The notes beneath the pieces were generated by a model. The model had not been told where the DNA came from, made no database searches, and saw only the letters and a program-made list of their open reading frames with translations. Positions 26,861-34,224 of a stretch of 52,857 nt of DNA are shown one piece after another. The stretch covers positions 1 through 52,857 of the forward strand of contig JAKQJG010000025.1 of assembly GCA_029561305.1 (NCBI GenBank). The letters run 5' to 3'. A program made the translations under genes and the position numbers. Source of the DNA: Bacteroidota bacterium (GTDB lineage Bacteria; Bacteroidota; Bacteroidia; Chitinophagales; Chitinophagaceae). The first letter of the stretch is position 1. Every line of letters starts with the position of its first letter.

Positions 26861-26988
26861 TTATATACCTGCAGTTTGAAAACGGAATTGCATAAAGTTA
26901 TATAATTAATCGGGCAACGGCTACTGCAGTTATAACTTACCTGTGGCATTTAATCTTGTACCATCCGGTTATGACCGATAGCTACCGA

Positions 26989-28020
26989 TCAGCTGAACAA
27001 GTTATTTTCTCCTCCCCTGGTTTGTACTTTTCCTAAATGTATATATGCCTTTGAAGTAGCTTCCCTTCCCCGGGCGGTACGCTGTATAAAACCTTCCTGT
27101 ATTAAAAAGGGCTCATACACTTCTTCCAATGTACCGGCTTCCTCTCCTACAGCAGTTGCAATAGTGGTGATGCCTACGGGCCCGCCTTTAAATTTATCAA
27201 TGATCACGTTAAGAATGCGGTTGTCCATTTCATCCAGGCCATGTTCATCCACATTCAGTGCTTTTAAAGAGTGTTGCGTTATACCAAGGTCAATCTGTCC
27301 GTCATTCAGCACCTGGGCAAAATCCCTTACTCTTCTCAGCAACCCGTTTGCAATACGTGGTGTACCACGGCTTCTTCTTGCAATTTCATCAGCTGCTTCA
27401 TTTTTTATTTTTGTTCCCAGTATGCCTGCACTCCGCAGGATGATCTTTTGCAGGGTGGCAGCATTATAATATTCAAGCCTGGATTTTATGCCAAACCTGC
27501 TTAGTAAAGGTGCAGTAAGCAAACCGCTGCGGGTGGTGGCCCCAATTAAAGTGAATGGGTTAAGGTTGATCTGTACACTTCTTGCATTAGGTCCGCTGTC
27601 GATCATAATATCAATGCGGTAATCTTCCATGGCCGCATATAAATATTCTTCTACCACATTACTCAGCCTGTGTATCTCATCAATAAAGAGCACATCATTG
27701 GGTTCGAGGTTGGTGAGTAAACCCGCAAGATCACCAGGTTTTTCAATAACAGGTCCGCTGGTTTCTTTGATCTGTACGCCCAATTCATTCGCTACAATCC
27801 TGGAGAGTGTTGTTTTGCCCAACCCCGGCGGGCCATGAAAAAGGATATGATCCAATGCTTCCCCACGTATTTTAGCTGCTTTAATAAAGATGCGGAGGTT
27901 TTCGATAGTCTGCGGCTGACCGGCAAAATCATCCATTTCCCCGGGCCGGATATTGTTTTCAAATTCCTTTTCAGCAGGGCTCAATCCTTCAGCATCCTTA
28001 TTTAAATTTGGGTTCGCCAT
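26989..28020 (-). CDS. ruvB: Holliday junction branch-migration helicase RuvB
   Basis: A 343-residue AAA+ motor that, with RuvA, drives branch migration of Holliday junctions. [20 protein letters not shown] leads into Walker A ([14 protein letters not shown]) and Walker B ([13 protein letters not shown]). [15 protein letters not shown], sensor 1 ([20 protein letters not shown]) and the C-terminal winged helix ([17 protein letters not shown]) follow. The length is normal. It appears to be transcribed alone; ruvA and ruvC are not in the window. Confidence 0.97.
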   Translation of the reverse strand: MANPNLNKDAEGLSPAEKEFENNIRPGEMDDFAGQPQTIENLRIFIKAAKIRGEALDHILFHGPPGLGKTTLSRIVANELGVQIKETSGPVIEKPGDLAGLLTNLEPNDVLFIDEIHRLSNVVEEYLYAAMEDYRIDIMIDSGPNARSVQINLNPFTLIGATTRSGLLTAPLLSRFGIKSRLEYYNAATLQKIILRSAGILGTKIKNEAADEIARRSRGTPRIANGLLRRVRDFAQVLNDGQIDLGITQHSLKALNVDEHGLDEMDNRILNVIIDKFKGGPVGITTIATAVGEEAGTLEEVYEPFLIQEGFIQRTARGREATSKAYIHLGKVQTRGGENNLFS

Positions 28021-28196
28021 GTTGTAAAAATAGAGAAATAAAAAGTTGTTTTTTCATTTACAGTATAAGGGATATCTGCCAGTGGACACCAGCTATATTA
28101 AAACCTTTCCTTTTTCCGGCTCTTTATTTAGCCAGGCCACAATTTTCCGAACTAATAGTTCAGCAATTCAAATGGAGGCGTACTTAAAATTATGTA

Positions 28197-28227
28197 TTGA
28201 TATCAAAGTAATGCAACCATAGTTTTA
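28197..28227 (+). promoter_or_regulatory. Possible promoter of a small transcript
   Basis: TTG (28197-28199), a 20-bp spacer and TAGTTTTA (28220-28227), one mismatch to TAnnTTTG. It points to a terminator 60 nt downstream with no ORF in between. Confidence 0.35.
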
Positions 28228-28231
28228 TCAT

Positions 28232-28313
28232 TCAAAAGCGAATTAACTTTTCTCATTTGTAATAGTTTCAATTAGTAGTCGATTAGTCCCGGGTGTTTTC
28301 ACCCGGGTTTTTT
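28232..28313 (+). ncRNA. Candidate small RNA of about 82 nt
   Basis: The 349-bp gap between ruvB (-) and the OmpA-like gene (-) has a strong plus-strand terminator although no plus-strand gene lies upstream. A promoter-like TTG-20-TAGTTTTA sits about 60 nt before the hairpin. The predicted transcript has an AU-rich single-stranded 5' half and the terminator hairpin. No known RNA family was recognised, and the remaining 28021-28195 shows nothing clear. Confidence 0.45.
28288..28313 (+). terminator. Strong rho-independent terminator
   Basis: The perfect 8-bp stem CCCGGGTG (28288-28295) with CACCCGGG (28300-28307), a TTTT loop and six Ts. It is oriented to end a plus-strand transcript. Confidence 0.75.
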
Positions 28314-28318
28314 GGGTC

Positions 28319-28345
28319 AAAAAAAACCTCCCGGCAAAGGAGGTT
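28319..28345 (-). terminator. Terminator of the OmpA-like gene
   Basis: On the minus strand, AACCTCC (28345-28339 complement) pairs with GGAGGTT (28331-28325 complement) and is followed by a T-run. It lies 25 nt past the stop codon at 28370. Confidence 0.75.
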
Positions 28346-28369
28346 ATAATAAAAACTATGTAATATCTT

Positions 28370-29119
28370 TTATTTTGCTTTCACATTCACTGCAACCCTG
28401 CGGTTCATTGCTCTTCCTTCCACTGTTGCATTATCACCTATCGGATGTTCCGGACCATATCCTTTGGCATTTATAAATATTGCTGAGCTAAGGCCTGCTC
28501 TTTTAAATTCTCCTAATACTACATCAGCCCTTCTTTGACTCAGTAGCATATTACTGTTGGTATCGCCGCTGTTGTCAGTATAGCCACCTACTTTGAATTG
28601 TGCTGTTGGAAAAGCCTTGCTGATGGCAGCAATGTTTTTTATTTGACCCAATGAGGAAGAATCAATAGCCATTCCGCCTGATCTGAATTTTACATTGGTT
28701 AATTCAAACCAGTTTCCTTTTACTGTATCAAGCTGTTGAGTGGTATCAGATAAAAACTGGTAAAGCTTATATTCGGTGGAATATTCACCCACTTGCAGTT
28801 TACCTGCATTATTGGGGAGGTCAATGGTCATCATTTTGCCGGCTTCATATACGAAATCACCTGTGGCTGTATCCACTTTACCTGCTGCCATAGCATGAGC
28901 AGTTCCTGTTTCATGTTTTACTTCGTGCCCGGCTGCCGGCCCCGCTGCATGTCCGCCACCATGGCCATCTCCATGCCCCTTTCCGTCAGTACCTAAAGAC
29001 CAGCCACAAGCATTCCATAATAGCGCTGACAGCAGTGCCAGGCAAATTATGATGACTAATCTTACAAATCCGTTTGACAATGCACCTGGTTCATGTGATT
29101 TTGAGTGTGAACTTGACAT
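28370..29119 (-). CDS. OmpA-family protein with His/Gly-rich linker
   Basis: A 249-residue envelope protein. A short polar N-terminus and one hydrophobic segment (about 19-37) form a signal anchor or signal peptide; C38 follows LLWNA, which is a poor lipobox. The linker holds regularly spaced His residues (H49, H53, H57, then H65, H69, H75) among Gly and Ala, a possible metal-binding stretch. The C-terminal third is an OmpA-like peptidoglycan-binding domain (GGYTDNSGDTNSNMLLSQRR, then INAKGYGPEHPI, then NRRVAVNV) with the Asp and Arg that bind diaminopimelate. It probably tethers the envelope to peptidoglycan. The gene has its own promoter and terminator. Confidence 0.88.
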   Translation of the reverse strand: MSSSHSKSHEPGALSNGFVRLVIIICLALLSALLWNACGWSLGTDGKGHGDGHGGGHAAGPAAGHEVKHETGTAHAMAAGKVDTATGDFVYEAGKMMTIDLPNNAGKLQVGEYSTEYKLYQFLSDTTQQLDTVKGNWFELTNVKFRSGGMAIDSSSLGQIKNIAAISKAFPTAQFKVGGYTDNSGDTNSNMLLSQRRADVVLGEFKRAGLSSAIFINAKGYGPEHPIGDNATVEGRAMNRRVAVNVKAK

Positions 29120-29157
29120 GATGTTAAATTTAGTTTACTGTGGTTTATTTGTGGCGC

Positions 29158-29187
29158 CAAAAATACTGCATTGGGTCTAACATCAAA
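29158..29187 (-). promoter_or_regulatory. Promoter of the OmpA-like gene
   Basis: TTTG (29187-29184), an 18-bp spacer and TATTTTTG (29165-29158) on the minus strand. Both elements match the Bacteroidota consensus exactly. The leader would be about 30-35 nt. Confidence 0.75.
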
Positions 29188-29318
29188 AGGCCCTGGCATA
29201 AATTTCTTTCAGTTTTCAGATTATATATCCCCGTTTGTGTTTTATTTTAGTACTTTAACCTCTTACAACATCATTTCACCATTAATCAAAACGCCTGTAG
29301 GGGCGGTGTTGGCCTGTG

Positions 29319-29326
29319 TAACTTTG
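29319..29326 (+). promoter_or_regulatory. -7 element of the LytS-type kinase gene
   Basis: TAACTTTG is a perfect -7 element, with CTG (29295-29297) 21 bp upstream as a weak -33. It ends 7 nt before the ATG at 29334, so the mRNA would be leaderless or nearly so. Confidence 0.5.
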
Positions 29327-29333
29327 CTATACT

Positions 29334-30404
29334 ATGATGAAAAACCTGTCGAGATACTGGATGTGCCAATTGGGAGGATGGGGAGCCTGGTTTGCTACCA
29401 ACGCTTTCTTTTATTTTAGTTTATCGGATCCTGACAAGGAGAAAGAACCGCTGAGATATTCCGGACTGCTGTTGTTTGTGATTGTGCTGGGTATATTTTT
29501 TTCACATATGATGAGGTTGTGTATCAAAGAATACAAACTGCTTAAAATGCCTATCCAAAGGCAGATATTCTATTTTTTGCTGCTAACCGCTATTTTTTCC
29601 GTTTTATACTCTTCGGTTTTAGTTTCACTCACCACGCTCCTGGATATACACCTGAAAGAAGATAATATACCCCTGTTGAATAAACTGATCGGCAATGCCA
29701 TCACTATTTTCATCCTGTTTCTTATCTGGAACCTTATTTATTATATATATCATTATGTAGAACGTAACCGCAAGCAGGAACTGGATACATTAAAGCTGGA
29801 GTCGACTGTAAAAGAACTGGAGTTAAAAACCATCAAGTCACATATCAATCCGCATTTTATTTTTAATGCGCTCAACAGCATACGGGCATTGGTAGACGAA
29901 AACCCTGCCCGGGCAAGAACAGCTATTACAGAGTTAAGTAATATTCTTCGCAGCAGTATGCAGGCCGAAAAACTGGAAACGGTACCGCTTGAAAAAGAAC
30001 TGGGTATTGTAAAGGATTACCTGGCCCTGGAGAAAATGCGCTTTGAAGAGAGATTGAATATTGAGATGCATATCGATGAAGACACGCTGAGTCAGCCGGT
30101 GCCACCCATGATGCTGCAGACATTGGTTGAAAATGCCATCAAACATGGCATCAGCAAAAAAATAAATGGGGGAGTTGTAAGGATTGTATCGGACTTTGTG
30201 GGCGATCACCATGTGTTATTAGTGCAAAATACCGGGCAACTGAACGGAGTTGTAAACAGTGATGGATTTGGGATAAAAAGCACACAGGACCGGTTAAACC
30301 TCCTCTACCAGGGTAAAGCAAAGTTTGATATTAAGAATTTGAATAGCGATATTGTAGAATCCAAAGTTACCATGCCTGTACATCCCGTGCTGGTGATAAA
30401 ATAA
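29334..30404 (+). CDS. LytS/YehU-type sensor histidine kinase
   Basis: A 356-residue membrane kinase. About four hydrophobic segments fill residues 10-140 without a recognisable sensor domain. A coiled-coil linker (ELDTLKLESTVKELELKTIK) leads to the His_kinase domain with the phospho-acceptor His in KSHINPHFIFNALNSI. The HATPase part has PPMMLQTLVENAIKHGI and DGFGIKSTQDRLNLLY. It is followed 15 bp later by a LytTR response regulator, the usual partner. The translation start is either of two adjacent ATGs (29334, 29337). In Bacteroidota these pairs control varied envelope or metabolic genes; the signal is unknown. Confidence 0.93.
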   Translation: MMKNLSRYWMCQLGGWGAWFATNAFFYFSLSDPDKEKEPLRYSGLLLFVIVLGIFFSHMMRLCIKEYKLLKMPIQRQIFYFLLLTAIFSVLYSSVLVSLTTLLDIHLKEDNIPLLNKLIGNAITIFILFLIWNLIYYIYHYVERNRKQELDTLKLESTVKELELKTIKSHINPHFIFNALNSIRALVDENPARARTAITELSNILRSSMQAEKLETVPLEKELGIVKDYLALEKMRFEERLNIEMHIDEDTLSQPVPPMMLQTLVENAIKHGISKKINGGVVRIVSDFVGDHHVLLVQNTGQLNGVVNSDGFGIKSTQDRLNLLYQGKAKFDIKNLNSDIVESKVTMPVHPVLVIK

Positions 30405-30419
30405 TTTAAAACAACAAAT

Positions 30420-31145
30420 ATGCACAAGGCGATTATTATTGATGATGAACGTTTAGCAAGAAATGAACTGAAGAAATTATTGCTGGAATTTCCGCAAATT
30501 GAAGTGGTGGACGAAGCAGCCAATGCAGCCGAAGGAATAGAAAAAATTGACTTGCTGAACCCTGACCTGATATTTTTGGATATTCAGATGCCGGGAAAAA
30601 CAGGCTTTGATATGCTGCAGGACCTGGACAAGGCGCCCCATGTAATTTTTACAACCGCTTATGATGAATATGCATTAAAGGCATTTGAAGTGAATGCCCT
30701 GGATTATTTAATGAAACCTATAGAACCCAAGAGGCTGGCGGATGCGCTGCAAAAACTGCAGCAGGCAGAGGAGAAGGAACTGGGACAAAGCGGCATGAAC
30801 AGGGGCCTGCTTACCGAGGCGGACCAGGTATTTGTAAAGGATGGAGAACGTTGCTGGTTTGTAAAGTTGAGCGAGGTAAGATTGTTCGAAAGTGTAGGTA
30901 ATTATGCAAAAGTTTTTTTCGGAACAAACAAACCGTTAATTTTGAAGTCTCTTAACGCATTGGAAGAAAGGCTGGATGAAAAAACCTTCTTTCGTGCAAA
31001 CAGGAAGCATATCGTCAATATGCGGATGATTGAAAAGATAGAGCCTTACTTTAATGGTGGCTTGTTGCTGGATCTGCAGGGCGGCGAAAAAATAGAGGTA
31101 AGCAGGAGACAGGCAGTGAAGTTTAAAGAGATGATGAGTTTATAA
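30420..31145 (+). CDS. LytTR-family response regulator
   Basis: A 241-residue response regulator. The receiver domain has D8-D9, phospho-acceptor D54 (IFLDIQMPGKTG), the conserved Thr (VIFTTAYDEYAL) and Lys (YLMKPIEPKRL). A linker rich in Gln and Glu is followed by a LytTR DNA-binding domain (about residues 135-240, with FVKDGERCWFVKLSEVRLF, then FFRANRKHIVNM). It is translationally close to its kinase (15-bp gap). Such regulators bind direct repeats about 21 bp apart; none was identified with confidence here. Confidence 0.94.
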   Translation: MHKAIIIDDERLARNELKKLLLEFPQIEVVDEAANAAEGIEKIDLLNPDLIFLDIQMPGKTGFDMLQDLDKAPHVIFTTAYDEYALKAFEVNALDYLMKPIEPKRLADALQKLQQAEEKELGQSGMNRGLLTEADQVFVKDGERCWFVKLSEVRLFESVGNYAKVFFGTNKPLILKSLNALEERLDEKTFFRANRKHIVNMRMIEKIEPYFNGGLLLDLQGGEKIEVSRRQAVKFKEMMSL

Positions 31146-31181
31146 TTTGGATTAAATTTTTGAGGGTATATAAAATAAAAT

Positions 31182-31213
31182 GGCTGCCTTTCCAGGTGGC
31201 CGTTTTCTTTTTT
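31182..31213 (+). terminator. Terminator after the LytTR regulator
   Basis: The stem GGCTGCC (31182-31188) pairs with GGTGGCC (31195-31201), with two G-T pairs, followed by GTTTTCTTTTTT. It lies 37 nt past the stop. Confidence 0.55.
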
Positions 31214-31220
31214 AAAAGAG

Positions 31221-31435
31221 GTGCCACGCAGAGACGCTGAGGCCGCAGAGGAAAACTCAGGTACTTTTTTTGCAGGTGTTCATGTAAAAACCTCTCTGCG
31301 TTCTATGTTTTTTTGCGTGCCGGTCCTTTTGTTTTGAAGCGGACACATGAGGTTAGGAGCAGAAATATTATTATTGCAAATTGAGGTAAGCCTGCAAAAA
31401 CTTCTCTCTGCGTTCTCTGCTCCTTTGCGTGCAAC
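31221..31435. repeat. GCAGAG / CTCTGCG inverted repeat region
   Basis: Within the 375-bp gap 31146-31520, CCACGCAGAGACGCTGAGG-type sequence (31224-31250) is followed by two reverse-orientation copies, CCTCTCTGCGTTCT...TTTGCGTGC (31291-31320) and CTCTCTGCGTTCTCTGC...TTTGCGTGC (31403-31431). These are probably dispersed intergenic repeats. No ORF is supported here. Confidence 0.6.
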
Positions 31436-31520
31436 TGCCCCTCTGCAATCGTGTGCGGATTTTTATCTGCTGAACTGTTGTAAAAATTGTTTGTTTGCAA
31501 ACCTAAAACGATAAAACCAT

Positions 31521-32240
31521 ATGGCACTGCAACCATGGCGCACCGGCGTTGTTATCAAAATAGAAAATGAAACCGCAGATACAAAAAGATTCTGGATACA
31601 GGTGCCGGAAATGGAACATTTTGATTTTGTTCCCGGCCAGTTTGTAACACTGGATCTGCCTATACATGAAAAGCAAAACAAACGCTGGCGGAGTTATTCT
31701 ATTGCCTCCTGGCCCGATGGTACCAATGTATTTGAATTGGTAATTGTATTGGACAAAAACGGCCTGGGCACACCCTACCTCTTTAATGAGATAAGTGTTG
31801 GATCTGAATTGTCTTTCCGTGGGCCGCAAGGGGTTTTTACATTACGGCATCCATTAGAAAATGATGTGGTAATGATCTGTACTGGTACCGGTATTGCACC
31901 TTTCCGCAGCATGGTAAACCACCTGCATTTAAACAATACTGAAAGAAAAAATGTCTACCTCGTATTTGGCTGTCGAACCAAAGACACGCTTTTATATTAT
32001 AACGAGCTGAAAGAACTGGAAGCAAAAATGCCGGGCTTTAAATACATTCCTGCTTTATCACGGGAAGAATGGGAAGGCCGCAGCGGGTATGTGCATCCCA
32101 TTTATGAAGAAATTTGTGCAGATAAAAGACCGGTCAGTTTTTTCCTCTGTGGGTGGAAGGGCATGATTGATGAAGCGAAGCAGCGTATTTTAGCAATGGG
32201 GTATGATAAAAAAAATATTCACCTGGAAATATATGGTTGA
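31521..32240 (+). CDS. Ferredoxin-NADP reductase-like flavoprotein
   Basis: A 239-residue FAD/NAD(P) oxidoreductase of the FNR superfamily without a 2Fe-2S domain. The FAD-binding barrel has FVPGQFVTLDLP and the RxYS motif RWRSYSIAS. The pyridine-nucleotide domain begins at MICTGTGIAPFRSM and ends with FFLCGWKGMIDEAKQ, followed by the aromatic C-terminus HLEIYG. It should pass electrons between NAD(P)H and a one-electron carrier such as ferredoxin or a cytochrome. It lies 142 bp upstream of nuoA on the same strand. Because the nuo locus lacks NuoEFG, a role in feeding or draining electrons at complex I is possible, but this is inference. Confidence 0.87.
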   Translation: MALQPWRTGVVIKIENETADTKRFWIQVPEMEHFDFVPGQFVTLDLPIHEKQNKRWRSYSIASWPDGTNVFELVIVLDKNGLGTPYLFNEISVGSELSFRGPQGVFTLRHPLENDVVMICTGTGIAPFRSMVNHLHLNNTERKNVYLVFGCRTKDTLLYYNELKELEAKMPGFKYIPALSREEWEGRSGYVHPIYEEICADKRPVSFFLCGWKGMIDEAKQRILAMGYDKKNIHLEIYG

Positions 32241-32314
32241 TGATAGGTTGACAGGTGATAGCTTTAATGATTAATATCATTTGAGCAAATGACAGATAGC
32301 TGTTTTTTCCTGTA

Positions 32315-32344
32315 TTTGTAGTTATCATTTTTTCACTACCTTGA
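32315..32344 (+). promoter_or_regulatory. Possible nuo operon promoter
   Basis: TTTG (32315-32318), an 18-bp spacer and TACCTTGA (32337-32344). The -33 element is perfect and the -7 has two mismatches. It would leave a leader of about 30-35 nt before nuoA. Confidence 0.35.
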
Positions 32345-32382
32345 GCCTACAAATTTCTTGCTAAACCAACTGAACATTTTGT

Positions 32383-32733
32383 ATGGGAGCAGCTTCAATG
32401 ATTGTTTTAATTCTTGCCGGGCTGACCTTTGGTGTGATTGCGGTCTTAATCTCAAAGATTGTGAACAAGGGCAGTACCAATAAACAAAAGGGACAACCTT
32501 ATGAGTGCGGCATACCCACCCAAGGCAAAACCTGGATGCAACTGAATGTGGGCTATTACCTGTTTGCCCTTATTTTTTTAATCTTCGATGTAGAATTGGT
32601 TTTTTTATACCCCTGGGCAGTGGTGGCAAAAAAAGTTGGTTGGTTTGCGCTGGTGGAAGTGATCATTTTCTTTTTCATTTTATTTATGGGATTTTTATAT
32701 GCACATAAAAAAGGTGCGTTGAAGTGGGTGTAG
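32383..32733 (+). CDS. nuoA: NADH-quinone oxidoreductase subunit A
   Basis: A 116-residue membrane subunit of complex I with three transmembrane helices. The hallmark loop between helices 1 and 2 is present (GQPYECGIPTQGKTWMQLNV, with the conserved Glu-Cys), followed by YYLFALIFLIFDVELVFLYPW, whose Asp and Glu lie in the proton/quinone region. It is the first gene of the nuo cluster. A palindromic repeat begins 1 nt after the stop and the gap to nuoB is unusually long. Confidence 0.96.
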   Translation: MGAASMIVLILAGLTFGVIAVLISKIVNKGSTNKQKGQPYECGIPTQGKTWMQLNVGYYLFALIFLIFDVELVFLYPWAVVAKKVGWFALVEVIIFFFILFMGFLYAHKKGALKWV

Positions 32734-32734
32734 A

Positions 32735-32770
32735 ACGCCTCCCCACCCTCCAAAGGAGGGATTTAAGACA
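32735..32770 (-). repeat. CCTCC palindromic repeat after nuoA
   Basis: GCCTCCCCA followed by CCCTCC-AAA-GGAGGG (32746-32760) and the tail ATTTAAGAC, starting 1 nt after the nuoA stop. Stop-side orientation. Confidence 0.75.
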
Positions 32771-32882
32771 GGCGTACTATGATGTAAAATGATATATTTT
32801 TTGTTGGCATTAAGGTCCATAGTATTTCAAATATCATTGATGGCAAATGAATAATACTGCAAATAATTCTCAGGGTCCAGAA

Positions 32883-32920
32883 GTCCCCTCCTTGGGAGGG
32901 GATTTAGGGGAGGCTTTTCC
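32883..32920 (+). repeat. CCTCC palindromic repeat in the nuoB 5' region
   Basis: TCCCCTCC-TTG-GGAGGGGA (32884-32902) followed by TTTAGGGGAGGCTTTTCC. Start-side orientation, paired with the copy after nuoA. It lies inside an open frame that continues into nuoB, where it would encode [12 protein letters not shown]. Confidence 0.75.
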
Positions 32921-32936
32921 TGGTCAGGTACATGAC

Positions 32937-33428
32937 ATGCCAGGTGGTGGCGTAATGCTGAGTAAGCTGGACGACCTCATCAATTGGGCAAGATCCAACT
33001 CTCTATGGCCGCTGACTTTTGCCACGAGTTGCTGCGGTATTGAGTACATGTCTGTTGCCGGCGCCCGGTACGATTTTTCACGATTTGGTTTTGAAGTAGC
33101 CCGTGCCTCTCCAAGACAGGCAGATGTAATTATTATTGCCGGCACCATTGTAAATAAAATGGCACCGGTATTAAAAAGATTATACGACCAGATGGCCGAT
33201 CCTAAATATGTAATTGCAATGGGTGCATGTGCTATCAGTGGCGGTCCATTTTTTTACAATACCTATTCCGTAGTGAAAGGGGCAGATCATATAATTCCCG
33301 TGGATGTATACGTTGCTGGTTGTCCACCGAGGCCAGAAGCATTGATACATGCGCTGATGACATTGCAGGAAAAAATTAAAAGTGGCTATACAAGAGAACA
33401 GTTGCCCCAAAAACTGAAAGGGACATAA
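32937..33428 (+). CDS. nuoB: NADH-quinone oxidoreductase subunit B
   Basis: The subunit that holds iron-sulfur cluster N2, the last cluster before quinone. The tandem Cys pair is in [10 protein letters not shown], the others in [11 protein letters not shown] and [11 protein letters not shown]. The open frame runs further upstream to an ATG at 32847 (193 residues), but that extension contains a palindromic repeat and is not family-like. From the ATG at 32937 the product is 163 residues and begins [19 protein letters not shown], where the conserved part of NuoB starts. If the longer start is used, the repeat is translated in frame. Cluster N2 ligation looks intact. Confidence 0.93.
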   Translation: MPGGGVMLSKLDDLINWARSNSLWPLTFATSCCGIEYMSVAGARYDFSRFGFEVARASPRQADVIIIAGTIVNKMAPVLKRLYDQMADPKYVIAMGACAISGGPFFYNTYSVVKGADHIIPVDVYVAGCPPRPEALIHALMTLQEKIKSGYTREQLPQKLKGT

Positions 33429-33600
33429 AGAACAAGGTCCTGAAATTTGTGGTGGCTATTGAGTAAATGAAGTGTTTTAAATGATATAGAATATAGATGT
33501 GGTTGAAAATACCTACAACAAAAGTCAAATAAAAAAATAATACCCTGCCAGCTTCTTACCGAAAGCATTCGGGATAGAGGAACCGGGGATGCGATGTCCA

Positions 33601-34059
33601 ATGACCAACGAAGAACTGAAAATAAAAATTGCCGAACTGCTGCCTGCTGCCATCTTTGATGAGGCTGGCGAATTCACTGCCGTTAATGTGGATGCGGCTG
33701 ATTGGAAAAATTTTTCAAGGCAATTGCATTTTGATGAAGCCCTTCAATTTGACTTTCTTTCCTTTCTTACATGTATAGATTTTAAGACACATCTTACGAT
33801 GCTGTATCATTTCGATTCTTATACTTTTCATCATAACCTGGTTGTAAAAATTAAATTAGATGCTGCCAAACCCGAAGTGGAAACGGTGAGTGATATATGG
33901 CAGACGGCTAATTTTCATGAACGGGAAGTGTATGAATTATTTGGCGTTCATTTTATTAATCATCCTGATTTGCGGTTACTGATTTTGCCGGATGGTTGGG
34001 AAGGAAAGAATCCATTGAGGAAAGATTTTGAAGATGCGGTAAATATGATAAAGTTGTAA
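33601..34059 (+). CDS. nuoC: NADH-quinone oxidoreductase subunit C
   Basis: A 152-residue peripheral-arm subunit. FDFLSFLTCIDFKTHLTMLYH and VETVSDIWQTANFHEREVYELFGVHFINHPDLR are the NuoC hallmarks (HEREVYDLFGI-type motif), with LPDGWEGKNPLRKDF at the C-terminus. The start MTNEELK at 33601 is preferred; an in-frame ATG at 33589 adds only MRCP. nuoC and nuoD are separate genes here, not fused. Gaps of 172 bp before and 165 bp after it are long for a nuo operon. Confidence 0.95.
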   Translation: MTNEELKIKIAELLPAAIFDEAGEFTAVNVDAADWKNFSRQLHFDEALQFDFLSFLTCIDFKTHLTMLYHFDSYTFHHNLVVKIKLDAAKPEVETVSDIWQTANFHEREVYELFGVHFINHPDLRLLILPDGWEGKNPLRKDFEDAVNMIKL

Positions 34060-34137
34060 AACGCCTCAAAGCATGGATTGGGTTTCGTTAGTTAGCGGGA
34101 GTTTTTGAAATTATGATAAAGAACGCAATCAAAATAG

Positions 34138-34172
34138 CAAAGCTCCATAGGAGCGGCAGTTTGGTAGAACAA
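34138..34172. repeat. AGCTCC-AT-AGGAGC dispersed repeat
   Basis: In the nuoC-nuoD gap, GCTCC-AT-AGGAGC with the tail GGCAGTTTGGTAGAA resembles a repeat I recall as very common in Bacteroidota intergenic DNA. It is not of the CCTCC type found in the neighbouring spacers. Confidence 0.5.
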
Positions 34173-34224
34173 CAAAGAAAAAAGGCCTGGCCAATAAAAA
34201 TAAAAAACGGTTTGTAACAACGGA

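Noticed and set aside
31146-31520. A possible RNA gene in the repeat-rich gap
   Set aside because: The inverted repeats explain the predicted pairing; apart from the regulator's terminator I see no promoter-terminator pair or tRNA-like fold.
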